Shown piece after piece: positions 1 through 11,561 of a DNA stretch of 64,000 bases. This DNA comes from Pseudeuparius sepicola. Taxonomy: Eukaryota; Arthropoda; Insecta; Coleoptera; Anthribidae. The stretch covers positions 63,137,949 to 63,201,948 of the forward strand of contig OY987298.1 in the NCBI GenBank assembly GCA_963920635.1, written 5' to 3'. The notes below the pieces were generated by a model. It was not told where the DNA came from and searched no databases. It saw nothing but the letters and a program-made list of their open reading frames with translations. How positions within the stretch are numbered: position 1 is the stretch's first letter; every line of letters starts with the position of its first letter. The position numbers were made by a program, and so were the translations under genes.

Positions 1-58
1 GAACCGTCCCGCGGTGAAATCTTCATGCGGCACGCATATGCACCCCGCTCTATAAAAC

Positions 59-450
59 ATGACGGGCGCCGGCAACGTGCCAATTTTTCGGCGGGGTCGC
101 CGAGTGGAGTGCCGTGTCTCGGGGGCCCCGGGGAGGGCCCCCCCGCCCTCCTCGGTTTTATTATTTATCTGCCGGTTGCGCCACTTTATAGAATTTGATG
201 GCGGCGCGCTCCCAGGCGGCGGGACGGGGGATGTCGTATGCGTCACGCGCGATAATAGCCGGTTAATATTTGATGAGGGACGTGTTTGGCAACGTGTCGG
301 TAAATACGCCGCTGCGGCCGCATCGATTCCGCTGTCAGAGGAGCGGGATGGCGGAAGGCAATATCGCAGGTGGTTCGCCGGTTGATGGCACTCGAGGTGG
401 CGGGGCGGAAGGTGAAGAGGGAGAAGTGCCCGCGAAGGTGCAATGAAAGC
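59..450. other. GC-rich island, possible conserved non-coding element
   Basis: This roughly 390-bp GC-rich block sits in AT-rich DNA and has no repeat structure or protein I recognise. Open frames occur on both strands, as expected from GC-rich sequence. It contains a TTTATTATTTAT-type stretch followed by a GC-rich run. Given the hth context it may be regulatory. This is inference from composition only. Confidence 0.3.
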
Positions 451-1709
451 GTTTATCCGTTCGAATGGCCACCAATTGTTAGATGAGAGGGTACACTAAC
501 ATGCAAACGTTATTCTTGTGGATGCAGGATCCAATAATGTAACTACAGGGTTACTACAAAAGAATCGATAACTTGTGAAATGTACATCTGTTATTAATGA
601 TTCTCGTGTATCAACCCTATGTTAATAAGTCCGTAAGTATGTTGACTGAAAATTGCATCGTCTAAGGTCGATTCCGTGATATACAAGAAATTAAGTTAAT
701 TCACTGACTACAGATTCTTAGGGCCAAAATATCGTGACTGTTCTCATTTCATTTTTCTTTCTTTTACTCTTTTTTTTATTTTCGGATTTTATAATAATAA
801 TGATTCTCGCCCTTAAGCTCATAAAAACCATTGTTTTTTTTAACTCGGGTATACAAAGAAGCATAGAGGTGTTTGTGTAATAAAATGCGCCATGCATAGG
901 TAAACCATGAAGCATAGGAAACTACAAAATCACAACATTAATGATGTATTCGTTCCTCTGGACCCCCCAAACCATCTATACTAAAATCAAATAACTCCTA
1001 CGCCTGGCGTAAATAAAAGCACGTGTTCGATGACGTTCCGCGAAATAAGGCGATTGGTCAATATGCCATAAAATATCAGGGCGCCTGGCAACAGGAATGT
1101 ACTCGATCGCAAAAGTGTATTTATGCGGTTTTATCTTGTTGTTTTCAGCAGACACTGCCACAAATAATTTTATCGATGTTTTGGACCGAGGGCAGCGATA
1201 GCTAGCGCTGTTTGTCATTTCTGCCCGTTCTGACGTAAAGAGCCGGCAGCGATCACAGATTTGGGAGCGCATTGAACGCAACCATTGGCTTAGCATAAAC
1301 TTAGCATAAGCCAATAGCTGACACCTCAACCAAAATCTTCAAAAACTTAAAATAGTTCTAAATTATTATCTTACCTTGTTTATAAGTGTAAGCCAAAAAA
1401 TTAAGACATTTGAAAATTCTACACTAAAAACATGTAACTACACACTATTTTTTACAACGCTGCATAAACAATTTCGCTAAGAAACTACAATCAATATAAC
1501 CTCGCTATAAATTGAAAAATCAGTAAAAATAGAGAAACCAATATGACTAACTTAGGAACATACATAACTCATCATAACTGTGATTTTTACCAACATAAAC
1601 ATTTTAATAGAATGGATTTATCTGATTATTAGGTACCTTATTTTTTTAATTGAATAAAGCATGTGTCAGGGTTAGGCAATGTGTCAGGCACTGGTACCTA
1701 CGTTTACGT
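451..1709. other. AT-rich intronic sequence, no gene seen
   Basis: Only low-complexity A/T tracts and short spurious frames are visible. A less AT-rich patch at about 1010-1110 carries a TGACGTTCCGCG and an ATTGGTCA (CCAAT-like) motif and may be another small conserved block. I see no repeats longer than about 20 bp. Confidence 0.3.
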
Positions 1710-1825
1710 TAATTTTTTTTTTAATTTTCACCGCTGCGGTGCCGGGGCCGGTGGGGCCCCTTGTCTAAAAAGGGCCCTGGGCTGCAGCCCATAAAGAGCA
1801 TGCCTAAATCCGCACCTGGATGTTT
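1710..1825 (-). mobile_element. fragment of the hAT-like MITE family of 56.25 kb
   Basis: Read on the minus strand, this starts with a CAGGTGCGGATTTAGG-like terminus. It continues through the same block as the intact element at 56249 (gggctgcagccc, then ggggcccc, then ccggccccgg). It then jumps to sequence matching the internal CCACCGCGGTGAAAT block at about 56770. It is therefore an internally deleted or truncated relative of that element. No second terminus or target duplication was found. Confidence 0.55.
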
Positions 1826-2100
1826 GGCAATTCGAGCGCTACTGAAAACATACAACTTTTCTCTAAATCGATTTGAACGAAACTTGAAACATGGTTTTTA
1901 AGTGGGTGCACTATTAAGATTAGACAAATTTTCTATATCTCCGGATAGAATAAGATTTTTTATTAGAAGACCCATTTTCTATACACCTTTGTATTTATAA
2001 GCTTGTTGCTGTAGATGGAATAGGCTAGCGAGGAAGGAGGAGGATTCTAATTTCTACACTTTTCAACCACCCCCACTCACCTAATTAGCGTCAAAAATTC
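1826..2100. other. AT-rich spacer, nothing recognised
   Basis: I see no repeat, reading frame or signal above background. Confidence 0.3.
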
Positions 2101-2460
2101 CAAACCCCCAGACGCTTCTCCCGAATCCATTATTCCCATTGTGGGGCGCAACTTTTGCGCCGCGAACATTCATTATTACCCCGCGCGTAACCCTACACGG
2201 GCCCCATTGAAAGCGGGCGGGCGAGCGCAGGGCCGGGCTGGGCGGCGCGCGCGCCAGCCCTGCGCGCTCCTTTGTCCGCACCCACCCCCCCCCCCCTCAC
2301 GCATTTTTGACGGTTTTTGTGCGCACAATGCCCGCGTAACCCGATCTGCGGCCGCGCCCGCTGCCAGGAAGCTGCGGCTGACCAGGGGCGTAGCCGGCGG
2401 ATTTAGATGGTGCCGCAGTAAACATATGCACAAAGTTACCAGTGGTAATTGGTGAAATCC
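2101..2460. other. GC-rich island, possible conserved non-coding element
   Basis: This is a repeat-poor, strongly GC-rich block with overlapping open frames on both strands and no recognisable protein. Near its right edge (about 2382-2412) is accaggggcgtagccgg. This resembles the ends of widespread insect DNA elements, so that edge may be a transposon remnant. A similar cagtggcgtagccgg occurs at 20636. Confidence 0.3.
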
Positions 2461-2537
2461 AAGTGCAGGTAGAGGCGAATCATGTCGGGGCCGTATAAAT
2501 TCTCCGAGAAAATCATAATAATATTATAGATTCCTTT

Positions 2538-2724
2538 CCTTGACTGAGCAATTGACCGATTGACAACGATAATCGCGAGAAATTACTAGCAGACTAAAAT
2601 TATTCGACATAAGACGCCTCCGTTATTGACACTGCACAGGCATAGGTATCTGGTAACAGGTCTTGCTGGTAATACCTCAGGATTATCGTAGTTTTAGATT
2701 TTGGTCAATTGCTCACTCAAGGAC
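2538..2724. repeat. short inverted repeat / stem-loop
   Basis: A 22-bp arm at 2538-2559 (tccttgactgagcaattgac) pairs with 2703-2724 with one or two mismatches. An inner cgataatc / gattatcg pair lies at about 2573 and 2681. It is possibly a decayed foldback MITE; no target duplication was found. Confidence 0.45.
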
Positions 2725-2924
2725 AAAGTTCATAAGCATAAGATTTTGAACGGAGTCTACCAAGCAAAGAAACCCCCTGAAGGCAGACTGATATATCTGC
2801 CATTTTTTTACCCTTAGAAAAATAGCTAACCGCAAGCGCTAGCATGCACTTTGATAAAGGTATAGATCAGACAATATATAGAAGGCTCCTTCTGTGTAAC
2901 AAATTACGAAGTATTTAAATACCT

Positions 2925-3240
2925 GCCTGCCTGGAGTGTGCACAAGATGTAGGTAGTGTAACGGAGATTTCAGTTATGTGTTCATTTGACAAAAAAATAT
3001 TATTAAACATATCATTGTTATGTAGACTTAACAAAGTTAAGTCAATGTTAAAACAATATATGCACTAGGTGGTCGAACTGGTCCCAAATAACAATAATCT
3101 GCAGCAAATCTCAACACGATATCTCCAAAATTAGCAAAAATGTAACCAAAAACCGATTTTTGAGATCCAACGATAACCATCATTTTTGGGCTTCTTTTCT
3201 GGGACACCCACAGTGTCAACTTAACAAAATTAAGTCTACG
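2925..3240 (-). repeat. dispersed repeat copy with CAGGGTGTCCC-like end (inverted relative to 3579)
   Basis: The minus strand of 2925-3208 begins GGGTGTCCCAGAAAAGAAG, passes through ctcaaaaatcggtttttggt, and ends cttgtgcacactccaggcag. The same order is found on the plus strand at 3579-3757. The two copies face away from each other from a shared centre. The 3022-3238 part is also bracketed by a short inverted repeat (gtagacttaacaaagttaag / cttaacaaaattaagtctac), which suggests a nested insertion. Confidence 0.5.
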
Positions 3241-3578
3241 TAAAAGTTACTTTGATACTACCTATATCTGGGAAAAAGTTGAAAGTGTTAACAATATTTT
3301 TTACTATTCTATATACCTAATTAATGAATGCCGTTGCAAAAAAAGATAGATGCGTAGATAGGAATGGGCTATTTTCCAACAATTTTAAATTACATCTGTA
3401 TCATAATGAGCATGGTATTTTCGACAAGTAGAAACTTTATTTAATTATCACAAAATTGAAAAAGTAAGTTACTGAAAATCAAGAACGGTTTGAAATACAA
3501 TTTTTATATTCGGTTCTTACAATTTTTATATTCGGTTCTTACGTTCTAATGTAACGTAAAAAACATGATAATAATTGA

Positions 3579-3760
3579 CAGGGTGCCCCAGAAAAGAAGA
3601 CCAACCGTTTTAGGTTCTTTACGTCAAAACACGCGCAAAAATGTTTCCCTCAAGAGAGACAAAGGGTTACCGGTTGAATCTCAAAAATCGGTCTTTGGTT
3701 GCATTTTTGCCAATTTAGAGGTCACAACGTCTTGTGCGCACTCCAGGCAGGCTAGAGGTT
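3579..3760 (+). repeat. dispersed repeat copy with CAGGGTGCCCC end
   Basis: This copy starts cagggtgccccagaaaagaa after a TA-ending flank (ttgacagggtg) and shares tctcaaaaatcgg and ttgtgcgcactccaggcag with the inverted copy at 2925-3208. It is non-coding and probably a DNA-transposon derivative of the Tc1/mariner-like CAGGGTG class. Confidence 0.45.
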
Positions 3761-4511
3761 CTAGTTGTCGCATTCTTGGAAACTGTTAAATAACTCGCTA
3801 TCCTGTCTATCTGTTTGAGTGTCATCCTTTCTTCTTAACGCGTTTTTAGCACGTAATTTTTTTTATTACGAGCTATATGGCATGTGCTTATCTGTTCATA
3901 ATTATTTTATTATAATAACAAACAACATAATAAAAATAATATTATACAGGGTGTTCCGCATAAGAATCGACGCAGAGCAGGAGCATACAGGAGAGCCCAA
4001 AATAAGGTGATTTAACGCAACTTACTTCTATACTAAGTTGCAGCCCTATAAGAAGTTATAGGCCTTGACGAAAAAAAAATTTCCGACTTATTTTCCGACC
4101 CAAAAGTGCATTTTTCCCCACGCGTCACTTCTGTCAATCAATTTTTAAGCTAGTCTAGTGAGGATATAAGTTTTCACCATTTCGAACGGCATAACTGACC
4201 GAGTCAGTAAACCAAGTCATTTTTTGTGTGATCTGCCAAATTCTTAATTCAACCCTTTTTCCACACGCTACACTTATGCCTTTGGGTTTTTGAGGTCGGA
4301 ATAGTATAAGAAATCATACGGTGAACATGGAATAAGTGAGAATTAGCACCTTTTTTCTGTTTTGAAAAATCGAATTTTCCACATGACGTTTTCCCCGGGG
4401 GCCAAACTTAAAATTACTATTTTCTGATTCAGAATCGATTTACCTTTCAACCCTCTCCAAGGCATAAATGAGAAAATCAGTAAGGAAAATCTGTCACTGT
4501 CTGACGGTCTA
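3761..4511. repeat. AT-rich DNA with one unmatched CAGGGTGTTCC element end
   Basis: At 3947, tatacagggtgttccgcata has the look of a MITE terminus like those at 18109 and 54897. I found no inverted partner before 4511, so the element is truncated or its other end has decayed. The remainder (4020-4510) has no recognised feature. Confidence 0.35.
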
Positions 4512-4815
4512 ATTCACAAATTCAGGTTACATAAATTATTTAATATAAAATTTAAAAACGCTAGGTAGGTATATTTCAAAGACGGTAAAAGATAATGGTA
4601 TATTTTATATCATTTTAACCACAATAACGATTATATTTCAAAAATGACAAAATATATAGGGTGTTCCTTTTAAAAAATATAAGTTGGATTATTATCTGGA
4701 CAACAACCCTGTATTACATCACCCCTGATAGTACTCGATAGTAGACTCGCAGGGAAATTCTACAACTTTTGTGTGTACCATTTTTTGCTTATAGGGAGAT
4801 AAATACCTAGGTACC
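4512..4815 (+). repeat. dispersed direct repeat, copy A
   Basis: This roughly 300-bp stretch runs from caggttacataaattattt to the ccattttttgct segment. It recurs in the same orientation at 10200-10500 with about 80-85% identity by eye and small indels. It includes an internal tatatagggtgtt and a caccctgta-like segment about 60 bp further on. It is non-coding and the family was not recognised. Confidence 0.6.
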
Positions 4816-5570
4816 AAAATTAAATATACCTCGATTACTGTATAAGAAGATTTTGTCAGATGACATTCTCCACAAAATCCCTAGGAATTTTCTGTTAACC
4901 ATGGGTATAACATTGGTATTTGTGTCTCAACCAGTTAATGACGTCACTCATTGATTTATGATGGGAAAAGTTACCCAAGTGATACGGAAAAAAGAACATA
5001 ATAAAATAAAAACCATATTGCAAATTGCAATCACGATTATAGTCCTACAAATAAAAATAACTATGACTACAACTCATTTTAATAATAATTTCAAACGTCA
5101 TGGAAACACTTTCATTTTGGTATTTTGGAATAATCAGCTACTTGCGGCTGCGTTTATGGTGCGTACTCAGGCAAATTTTATTTCGGTGTTGTGAAAGCGA
5201 CCGTGAAGGTTTTCCGGATCGTTCAAAAGGGTTCAAACTTTGGGCAGTGAAAATATTCGCGGGTTTTGTACGTTTCGTGAGTTTTACCGTTATCTGTGTT
5301 GTTCTTGTTCGTGTTATTAGTAGTATTATATGCAAATGGGCTCGTTACTCACCTGGACTTATGACCCGGTTGCATTTTTTGCTGCATTGATGCCAACTTA
5401 GGAGGCGAAATTACCAATTGACAGCCCCAGTAAGGACTTATTAAAATAATTTGACTTTAGCCGTATGCATGCTTATATTGTCCTTACTTTTCGCCAGATA
5501 TCATGCTAACGAAAACGCGAGTCAAATATCCTTGTATGATTTAACGCTCATCCCACGGAAATCATTTAAA
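4816..5570. other. AT-rich intronic sequence, no gene seen
   Basis: Overlapping short frames at 4958-5390 on both strands show no domain, no splice context and no homology I recognise. They are treated as chance. Confidence 0.3.
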
Positions 5571-5990
5571 GATGAACGAATCAAATCGAACGGTAACCAC
5601 ACCGCACGCACTTCACAACGCACTCGACAACCCCGCCGTCGTCGGGCCTGCGGCTTCGGCACTCAAAGAACCTCGCCCGACCGCAAGCCACGCAAGAGGG
5701 TGTAACTCAATCCCTAATTCGCATTGCCGATGCGTCAGCCTAAATTGACACCAATTACCAGTAAAACTCCCCGTCGGGCTCCCTCGCCCCAGCTTTTCGC
5801 AAACAGCATCACGAAAATGAGCTAATACACTCAGCCAGGACCGGGCCCGGGGGCCCTCCCCCTCCGACGTCGATCAATCGCTGGCGCGGCCCAAGATTTA
5901 TCCGGGAGGGGCTCCCGGAGGGATCAGCGCGGAATCCGGAAAGGGGGACACTGGAGAGCTGCCGCTGCTCGGCGGATATTATTTTTGAGG
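5571..5990. other. GC-rich island, possible conserved non-coding element
   Basis: This moderately to strongly GC-rich, repeat-free block lacks a recognisable coding frame and is bounded by AT-rich DNA. Regulatory function is inferred from texture and hth context only. Confidence 0.3.
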
Positions 5991-6968
5991 CCACGAAAAT
6001 GTTGTAAATTTAGGCATCCACCGACGATAATATCATGTTTACAGTTGAGGCTTTATTTGCTGCATGGTTCCTTTGCCGGTCTTCAACAAATCACCAACCG
6101 CCTTATACCTCTCAATCCTTCTGGTCAAGCCTTCCAACTGGCCGAGGACTTCAAGAGTGTTTATTGTGGTGGTGGACGGTGGATACCTGTCTGTGTTTTA
6201 CTTTTGCATTACGGCTTTTTCCATCAACGGATATTGACCAATAAAAAGTTTAACATTTTTTAAGTTCTTTAGCGTTTATGCAAACATCGATCTGCTTAAC
6301 GATTAGAACTGCCTTGTAAGGCTATACCACGACGATTGATGTATTTTGCTGAATCGAGAACAAAAGATTGGCTAAGGGGGCTCCAAGGAAATTCAGACTC
6401 CAAGCCTGAATTTTCTTGGAATTCACAGTGGTAGGATGTTTCTTCCTTCTCTTAAAATCTGGCTATACCGCCACGAAACGTTTGGGTGTACTATACAGGT
6501 TCTTCAGTCGTTTGATTGTATCTGGATTCTATCTTAAATTAATAATAACAATTTGCTGAACTGGCTCGCATCACATAAAACCTATTTCTTTGTCCAAAAC
6601 AGGAAGTTTTGACTTCCACATTTGTTAGTAATAATTAGGTACTGATGGGTGTGCAAAAGAAATTTTGCGTACCTATAGGTTGCTTTATCAAGGGTGGGAA
6701 AATATAAAGTCTAAATAATTGTATACCAGGTAATATTTTTTAATTTATTAAAATATTACTATTAAAAAGTTACGGCCTAAATATAAGGGCAGATATATCA
6801 AGTTTTTCTAGAAAACCACATAAGTTAAACAAACTAATATTAGCAGCTATTTAAAAATTGTTGCACTTAATAACCATTCCATGGAATAGTTTCTTTCTAG
6901 CGAACTACACTGCATATTTTTTTATCAGAAACTTCTACCTTTCGATTTTTGTTAATAATAATGTTTTC
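5991..6968. other. intronic sequence with one small hairpin
   Basis: Two overlapping short frames (5985-6263) have no recognised domain. A hairpin with 14-bp near-perfect arms lies at about 6387-6421 (ccaaggaaattcag / ctgaattttcttgg). Nothing else is recognised. Confidence 0.3.
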
Positions 6969-7537
6969 ATGAAATCGGCAGTGAAGTGTCCCAAAATAGT
7001 CATTAAAAGCTCAGAAATCGGCACTGAAGTAGCCCATTATTGTACGATTTTTTGAATGTGGGCCTTGGCGAGATGTAAACATCAAATGTCAGACGCGGAG
7101 CTATCGCCCGTCAAAAATGACCAAATATTCAAAACCCGGCCACAAAAGGCCCATTTAACTTTTCGTACACATTGCGAAATTGTTACCTATAGCAGCGCAA
7201 TCTTTCAGTATAAATATTTTAGTAGGTTTGAATATCAATAGATTTGTTATGGAGGCTGCACAACAAGCAGTAGTTTGGTAGAGCAATCGTCAAAGTCAAG
7301 CAACGCCGCGCGCAGTTGTTTCATGGACGGGTGATCCCTTATGATAATTTTCTTGACCAATAAATCATTTTTTTCCGATTTAAAAAAAATATATATATAA
7401 TATGTACCTCGGCACTGAAGTTCTTTTTATGACTCATGTGGTTTATTTGCCTCGGCCAGAGGCCTCGGCAACTAAATTCCACATGAGTCATAAAAAGTTG
7501 AACTTAAGTGCCTTGGTACATAAATAACTATTTTGTA
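6969..7537 (+). mobile_element. R565 repeat, copy 1 (complete, with terminal hairpin)
   Basis: First of four copies in the window. It starts gaaatcggcagtgaagtg, repeats a variant (aaatcggcactgaagtag) about 45 bp later, passes through a conserved ccttggcgagatgtaaacat segment, and ends with a foldback at 7403-7520. The foldback's outer parts again carry cctcggcactgaagt and acttaagtgccttgg, and its ~40-bp arms include tttttatgactcatgtgg. A short open frame across the middle is shared with copies 2 and 3, but it contains no recognisable domain and is broken in copy 4. It is probably a non-autonomous DNA element; class not assigned. Confidence 0.75.
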
Positions 7538-8380
7538 TATAGGCCAAGGTATTTAGAAACTTTTCTGTATCTTGTAAAATTTTTATATTTTGCCTATATT
7601 ATGTGTGCAAAAAAAATTAAATGTTCCAACGGCGTCTATACTAGCAAACATCAACAATGAGCAAATGTATTTTCGAAATAGTAAGCTATACCAAAGGCAT
7701 CGGTGATACGATGCCTTTGAGCTATACTATCTATTATTTTATGACAGTATAGGCTCAGGTATGTCAGTTTGGCTATAGGTATTTGTTCGATAAAATCTAC
7801 ATTTAAATACAGGTTGTAATTACAACAACTCTGGCATTGGTCAATGACGCCAGTATTATTTTTTACATGCACTGAACCTTGAAATTAATTAAATATGGTT
7901 TATGGAGAATAATATTTCCCTTGATTGAAGATTCTTCAGTAGGTATCTTCTACAGAAAATGGTGAAATGAGTCCAGCATTTTGACCAAATAGTACCTACA
8001 ACTAGCTACGAAAAGAACATAAATTCATACGTTATTACATACGAGTAGATTTGGCATACTAACACTAATGTCGACACGTGGCGAAATTATTGTGAAATGC
8101 TTCTTTGATATTTAATAAGGCAACGGTTTGTTTTTTGTTTTGTATTTTAGTATAGTTTTATGGAGGGTATAAAACAAGATCGTGATTATAATATGTTGTG
8201 TGTGTAGATGAATTCAATTTTCTAACCTTGAGGTAATAGAAAGAGCAACTCAAATTCTCTGGATTGCAAAATGTTACAAATATAACCAATAGGTGGAATT
8301 CAGTTTACATTAATTCACACATAGAAAATATCTACATATATACATACATGATTCGATGCGAATGTAATGACTCCATTAGC
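7538..8380. other. AT-rich intronic sequence with a 55-nt hairpin
   Basis: At 7681-7734, atagtaagctataccaaaggcatcg and its complement form an imperfect hairpin with a perfect 10-bp core (aaaggcatcg / cgatgcctt) and a 6-nt loop. Nothing else is recognised. Confidence 0.35.
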
Positions 8381-8740
8381 AGCGTTTTTTTTTTTCACAT
8401 AATTTGCGACGTGAGGGCCGGGGCCGCGCATGGGAACATGGTTTGGCTCTGTTCGAGCGCACATGTCGATAACCGGAAGTAGGAACCGTTCGTTCCGGCC
8501 GGGTCGGCCGGGGTGTGCGTCCGCTAACTCGTTCGCGCTTTTTTGCCGCCCTTTTACACACCTAGTTGCATTCAATAAAACATATACAAGGTGCCGTACC
8601 GGCTAATTGATATCCCAACTGTTGGCCGGCTTAATGAACTGGAAAGCGGCGCTTTTTTCCCGCCGGCGCGGCGTTCCGTCGTGCGCTTTTTACGCGCCGG
8701 ACGGGCGGCATGCAAATTGCGACCAGGTGTAGGAGGGATA
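8381..8740. other. GC-rich island, possible conserved non-coding element
   Basis: A GC-rich, repeat-free block with overlapping spurious frames in several registers and no recognised protein. A second mild block continues to about 8830. Confidence 0.3.
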
Positions 8741-8840
8741 TGAGGTTTTCGGGTTTGGGGGAAAACGGTCTTGGGTGCCATATGGCTCGGATTTTTTCGA
8801 TGGCAGTTTATAACTGACTCGAAGGAACGCAGTAACATAT

Positions 8841-9331
8841 AATATATTATTATATTATTTATAATACTAAGGCCCTAGAAAACCGTACAAATACCTACCT
8901 ATTACAGTAATCCAAGGGACTGTACGACAATTAGTAAATCACCCAGGAAAAGCTATCAAGGAGCAATGCCGTGAATTTACATTTTGTCCACCGCTCTTGG
9001 GCATCGTCGTTATTTTTCTATAAAGACATATGCATGTGCTCTCGTCCCGAACCGAACCAAGGTCGATCGAAAGCAGAAAAACATACAGTCCAAATAAGGT
9101 CCACCGGTTCAAATGGGATGCCTAAAGTTCTTTGTTTGGGCGGTATTAATAATTCACGGAATCGATGTAACCATCCATAGGTAAGTTAGATGTCACATTG
9201 AGTTTAAAAGCGTTGCGCCTAGGAAGGAAACATTATAATTTATTATGTCTTTAGATAGATTCCAATTTATAGAGTGCTGATAAATAATCCTACCGAGAAT
9301 GGAGTAAGCCTTAATGAAATAAATTTTTCTT
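8841..9331. other. intronic sequence, nothing recognised
   Basis: No repeat or coding signal is seen between the 8.4-8.8 kb island and R565 copy 2. Confidence 0.25.
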
Positions 9332-9845
9332 GAAATCGGCAGTGAAGTGTCTCAAAATCATCATTAAAAGCTCAGAAATCGGCACTGAAGTAGCCCATTA
9401 TTGTACGGTTTTTTCAATCAGTAGGCCTTGGCGAGATGTAAACATCAAACGTCAGACGCGAAGCCATCGCCCGTCAAAAACGACCAAATATCCAAAATCC
9501 GGCCACAAAAGGCCCATTTAACTTCTCGTACACATTGCGAAATTGTTACCTATAGCAGCGCAATCCTTCAGTATAAATATTTTAGTAGGTTTGAATATCA
9601 ATTGATTCGTCATGGAGGCTGCACAACAGGCAGCAGTTTGGATTTTCTATCAGAAAGTGCCGCGTGTCTCGTCATACCTACTTGACCTATAGGTAGAGCG
9701 ATCGTCGAAGTCAAGCAACGCCGCACGTAGTCGGTTCATAAACGGGTGATCCCTTATGATTATTTTTTCTCCTAATAAAACTTTTTATCCGATTTAAAAA
9801 AAAATATATGTACCTCGGCACTGAAGTTCTTTTTATGACTCGTGC
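9332..9845 (+). mobile_element. R565 repeat, copy 2 (3' truncated in the hairpin)
   Basis: It aligns with copy 1 from gaaatcggcagtgaagtg through the conserved middle. It has an additional ~45 bp (tctatcagaaagtgccgcgtgt...) present in copies 3 and 4 but missing from copy 1, and stops inside the left hairpin arm (ttctttttatgactcgtg). So copy 1 has an internal deletion and copy 2 has lost the right arm. Confidence 0.75.
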
Positions 9846-10199
9846 TCGTCATTACGGTTAAAATAATTTAAAATTTTATACTACTAGGTACTTACCGTTT
9901 TTTAATATGGCACTTTCAAATTTTACGCTAAATTTGTTTATAAGCATAGACGATTGAGGCGATAACAAAAAATGTTTGTTTCAGTGCAAAATTATATGAA
10001 ACTTAACTAATAAATTTCAGAGGAGTTTTCAGAATCAACAGAAATTGTTACCTAAAATAAAAAAAATATTTTGAGGGTTTACTACAATTTAAAAGGAGTC
10101 TTAACGTTCAAGAATTTGAATTTAATATTTCTCGGATTAATAAGATAAACATTTTTTTGTTATTGTGTCAATCGTGTATGTTTATGACAAGAAGCAGAA

Positions 10200-10505
10200 A
10201 TTCAAGTTACATAAATTATTTAGTATAAAATTTAAAATCGCTAGGTATATTTCAAAGACGGTAAGATATTGGTATAAAGTTTTATATCATTTTAACCGTA
10301 ATAACGAGTATATTTCAAGAATGTAAAAATATATAGGGTGTTTCTATTAAATTATAATAATTATAAGTTTGATTAGTACCTGGACAACACCCTGTACAAC
10401 GTTACCCCTGATAGTAGATAATATTAGACTTGCAGGAATATTTTCTACAACTTTTGTGTTTACCTACCATTTTTTGCTAGGGCGAAAAATACCTAAATTA
10501 AAGAG
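10200..10505 (+). repeat. dispersed direct repeat, copy B
   Basis: This is the partner of 4512-4815: caagttacataaattattt, then ggtatatttcaaagacggta, then tatagggtgtt, then ccattttttgct. The R565 family also has copies close to both partners, so this neighbourhood may have been partly duplicated. Independent insertion is equally possible. Confidence 0.6.
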
Positions 10506-10948
10506 GTGGAGGGGTGAAATCTTACAGGAATACCCCTGTACAAAGTAGGAATTCAAACTAAAATCGACATTTTACCATCACACAAAACAAAGTGGTATAT
10601 TTCTCAAAAAAAAGCCGTAATAATTACGTTTGGTGGCATTTTCACACATACTGCTAACCTGTGTTGACCCCAAATACTGCATTGTGTTTAGTTTTGAAAA
10701 ACCTAATAATTTGAAAAATAAGTAGGTACCATAAACAAACTTGGGTTGGTATGTGCGAAAATGCCACCTTAAAGGGAAAAATCTATTAGTTTTTGAAAGA
10801 ATAGCAGAGACGCGTCCAACGGAATATTGGAACATTGGAGTGTTCTCATAATCGCAGAAATCAACTTGACAAGACCAAATTTTTAAAAATTATGAATCAC
10901 TCGACTGACTATTTTTCGCATGTTGACGATGGTTTTTTCACTGCCGAT
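10506..10948. repeat. short inverted repeat in AT-rich DNA
   Basis: ggtggcattttcacacat at 10631-10649 pairs with tatgtgcgaaaatgccacc at 10748-10766, about 18 bp with one or two mismatches and a ~100-nt loop. It may be a decayed MITE. The remaining sequence is featureless. Confidence 0.35.
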
Positions 10949-11561
10949 TACAAAATAGTTATTTATGTACCAAGGCACTGAAGTTTAACTTTTTATGACT
11001 CATGTGGAATTTAGTTGCCGAGGCCTCTGGCCGAGGCAAATAAACCACATGAGTCATAAAAAGAACTTCAGTGCCGAGGTACATATTATATTTTTTTTGA
11101 AATCGGTTAAAAAATGTTATATTAGGCAAGAAAATAATAATAAGGGATCACACGTCCATGAACCGACTACGCGCGGCGTTGCTTGACTTTGACGATCGCT
11201 CTACCTAGGTCAAGTATGATGAGACACGGCACCTTCTGACAGAAAAACCATACTGCTGCTTCTTGTGCAGCCTACACAACAAATCTATCTGATATTCAAA
11301 TTTACTAAAATATGTATACTGAAGGATTGCGCTTCTATAGGAAACAATTTCGCAATGTGTACGAAAAGTTGAATGGGCCTTTATCGGCCGGGTTTTGAAT
11401 ATTTGGTCACTTTTGACGGGCGATTTCTCCGCGTCTGACGTTTGATGTTTACATCTCGCCAAGGCCTACTTATTGAAAAAATCGTACAATAATGGGCTAC
11501 ATTATTGTACGATTTCTGTGCTTTTAATGACGATTTTGGGACATTTTAATGCCGATTTCAC
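10949..11561 (-). mobile_element. R565 repeat, copy 3 (inverted)
   Basis: This is the inverted, longest copy with an intact terminal foldback at 10966-11083. Beyond the hairpin end (taactattttgta) the sequence continues atcggcagtga, the same word that begins the element. The family may therefore be bounded by, or tandemly joined at, this word. Near its upper end a local inverted duplication (atcgtacaataatgg...attattgtacgat, 11480-11512) replaces part of the usual sequence. Confidence 0.75.

Noticed and set aside
5100..5390. 96-codon frame rich in hydrophobic residues
   Set aside because: No recognisable protein, no conserved context, overlapped by frames in other registers.
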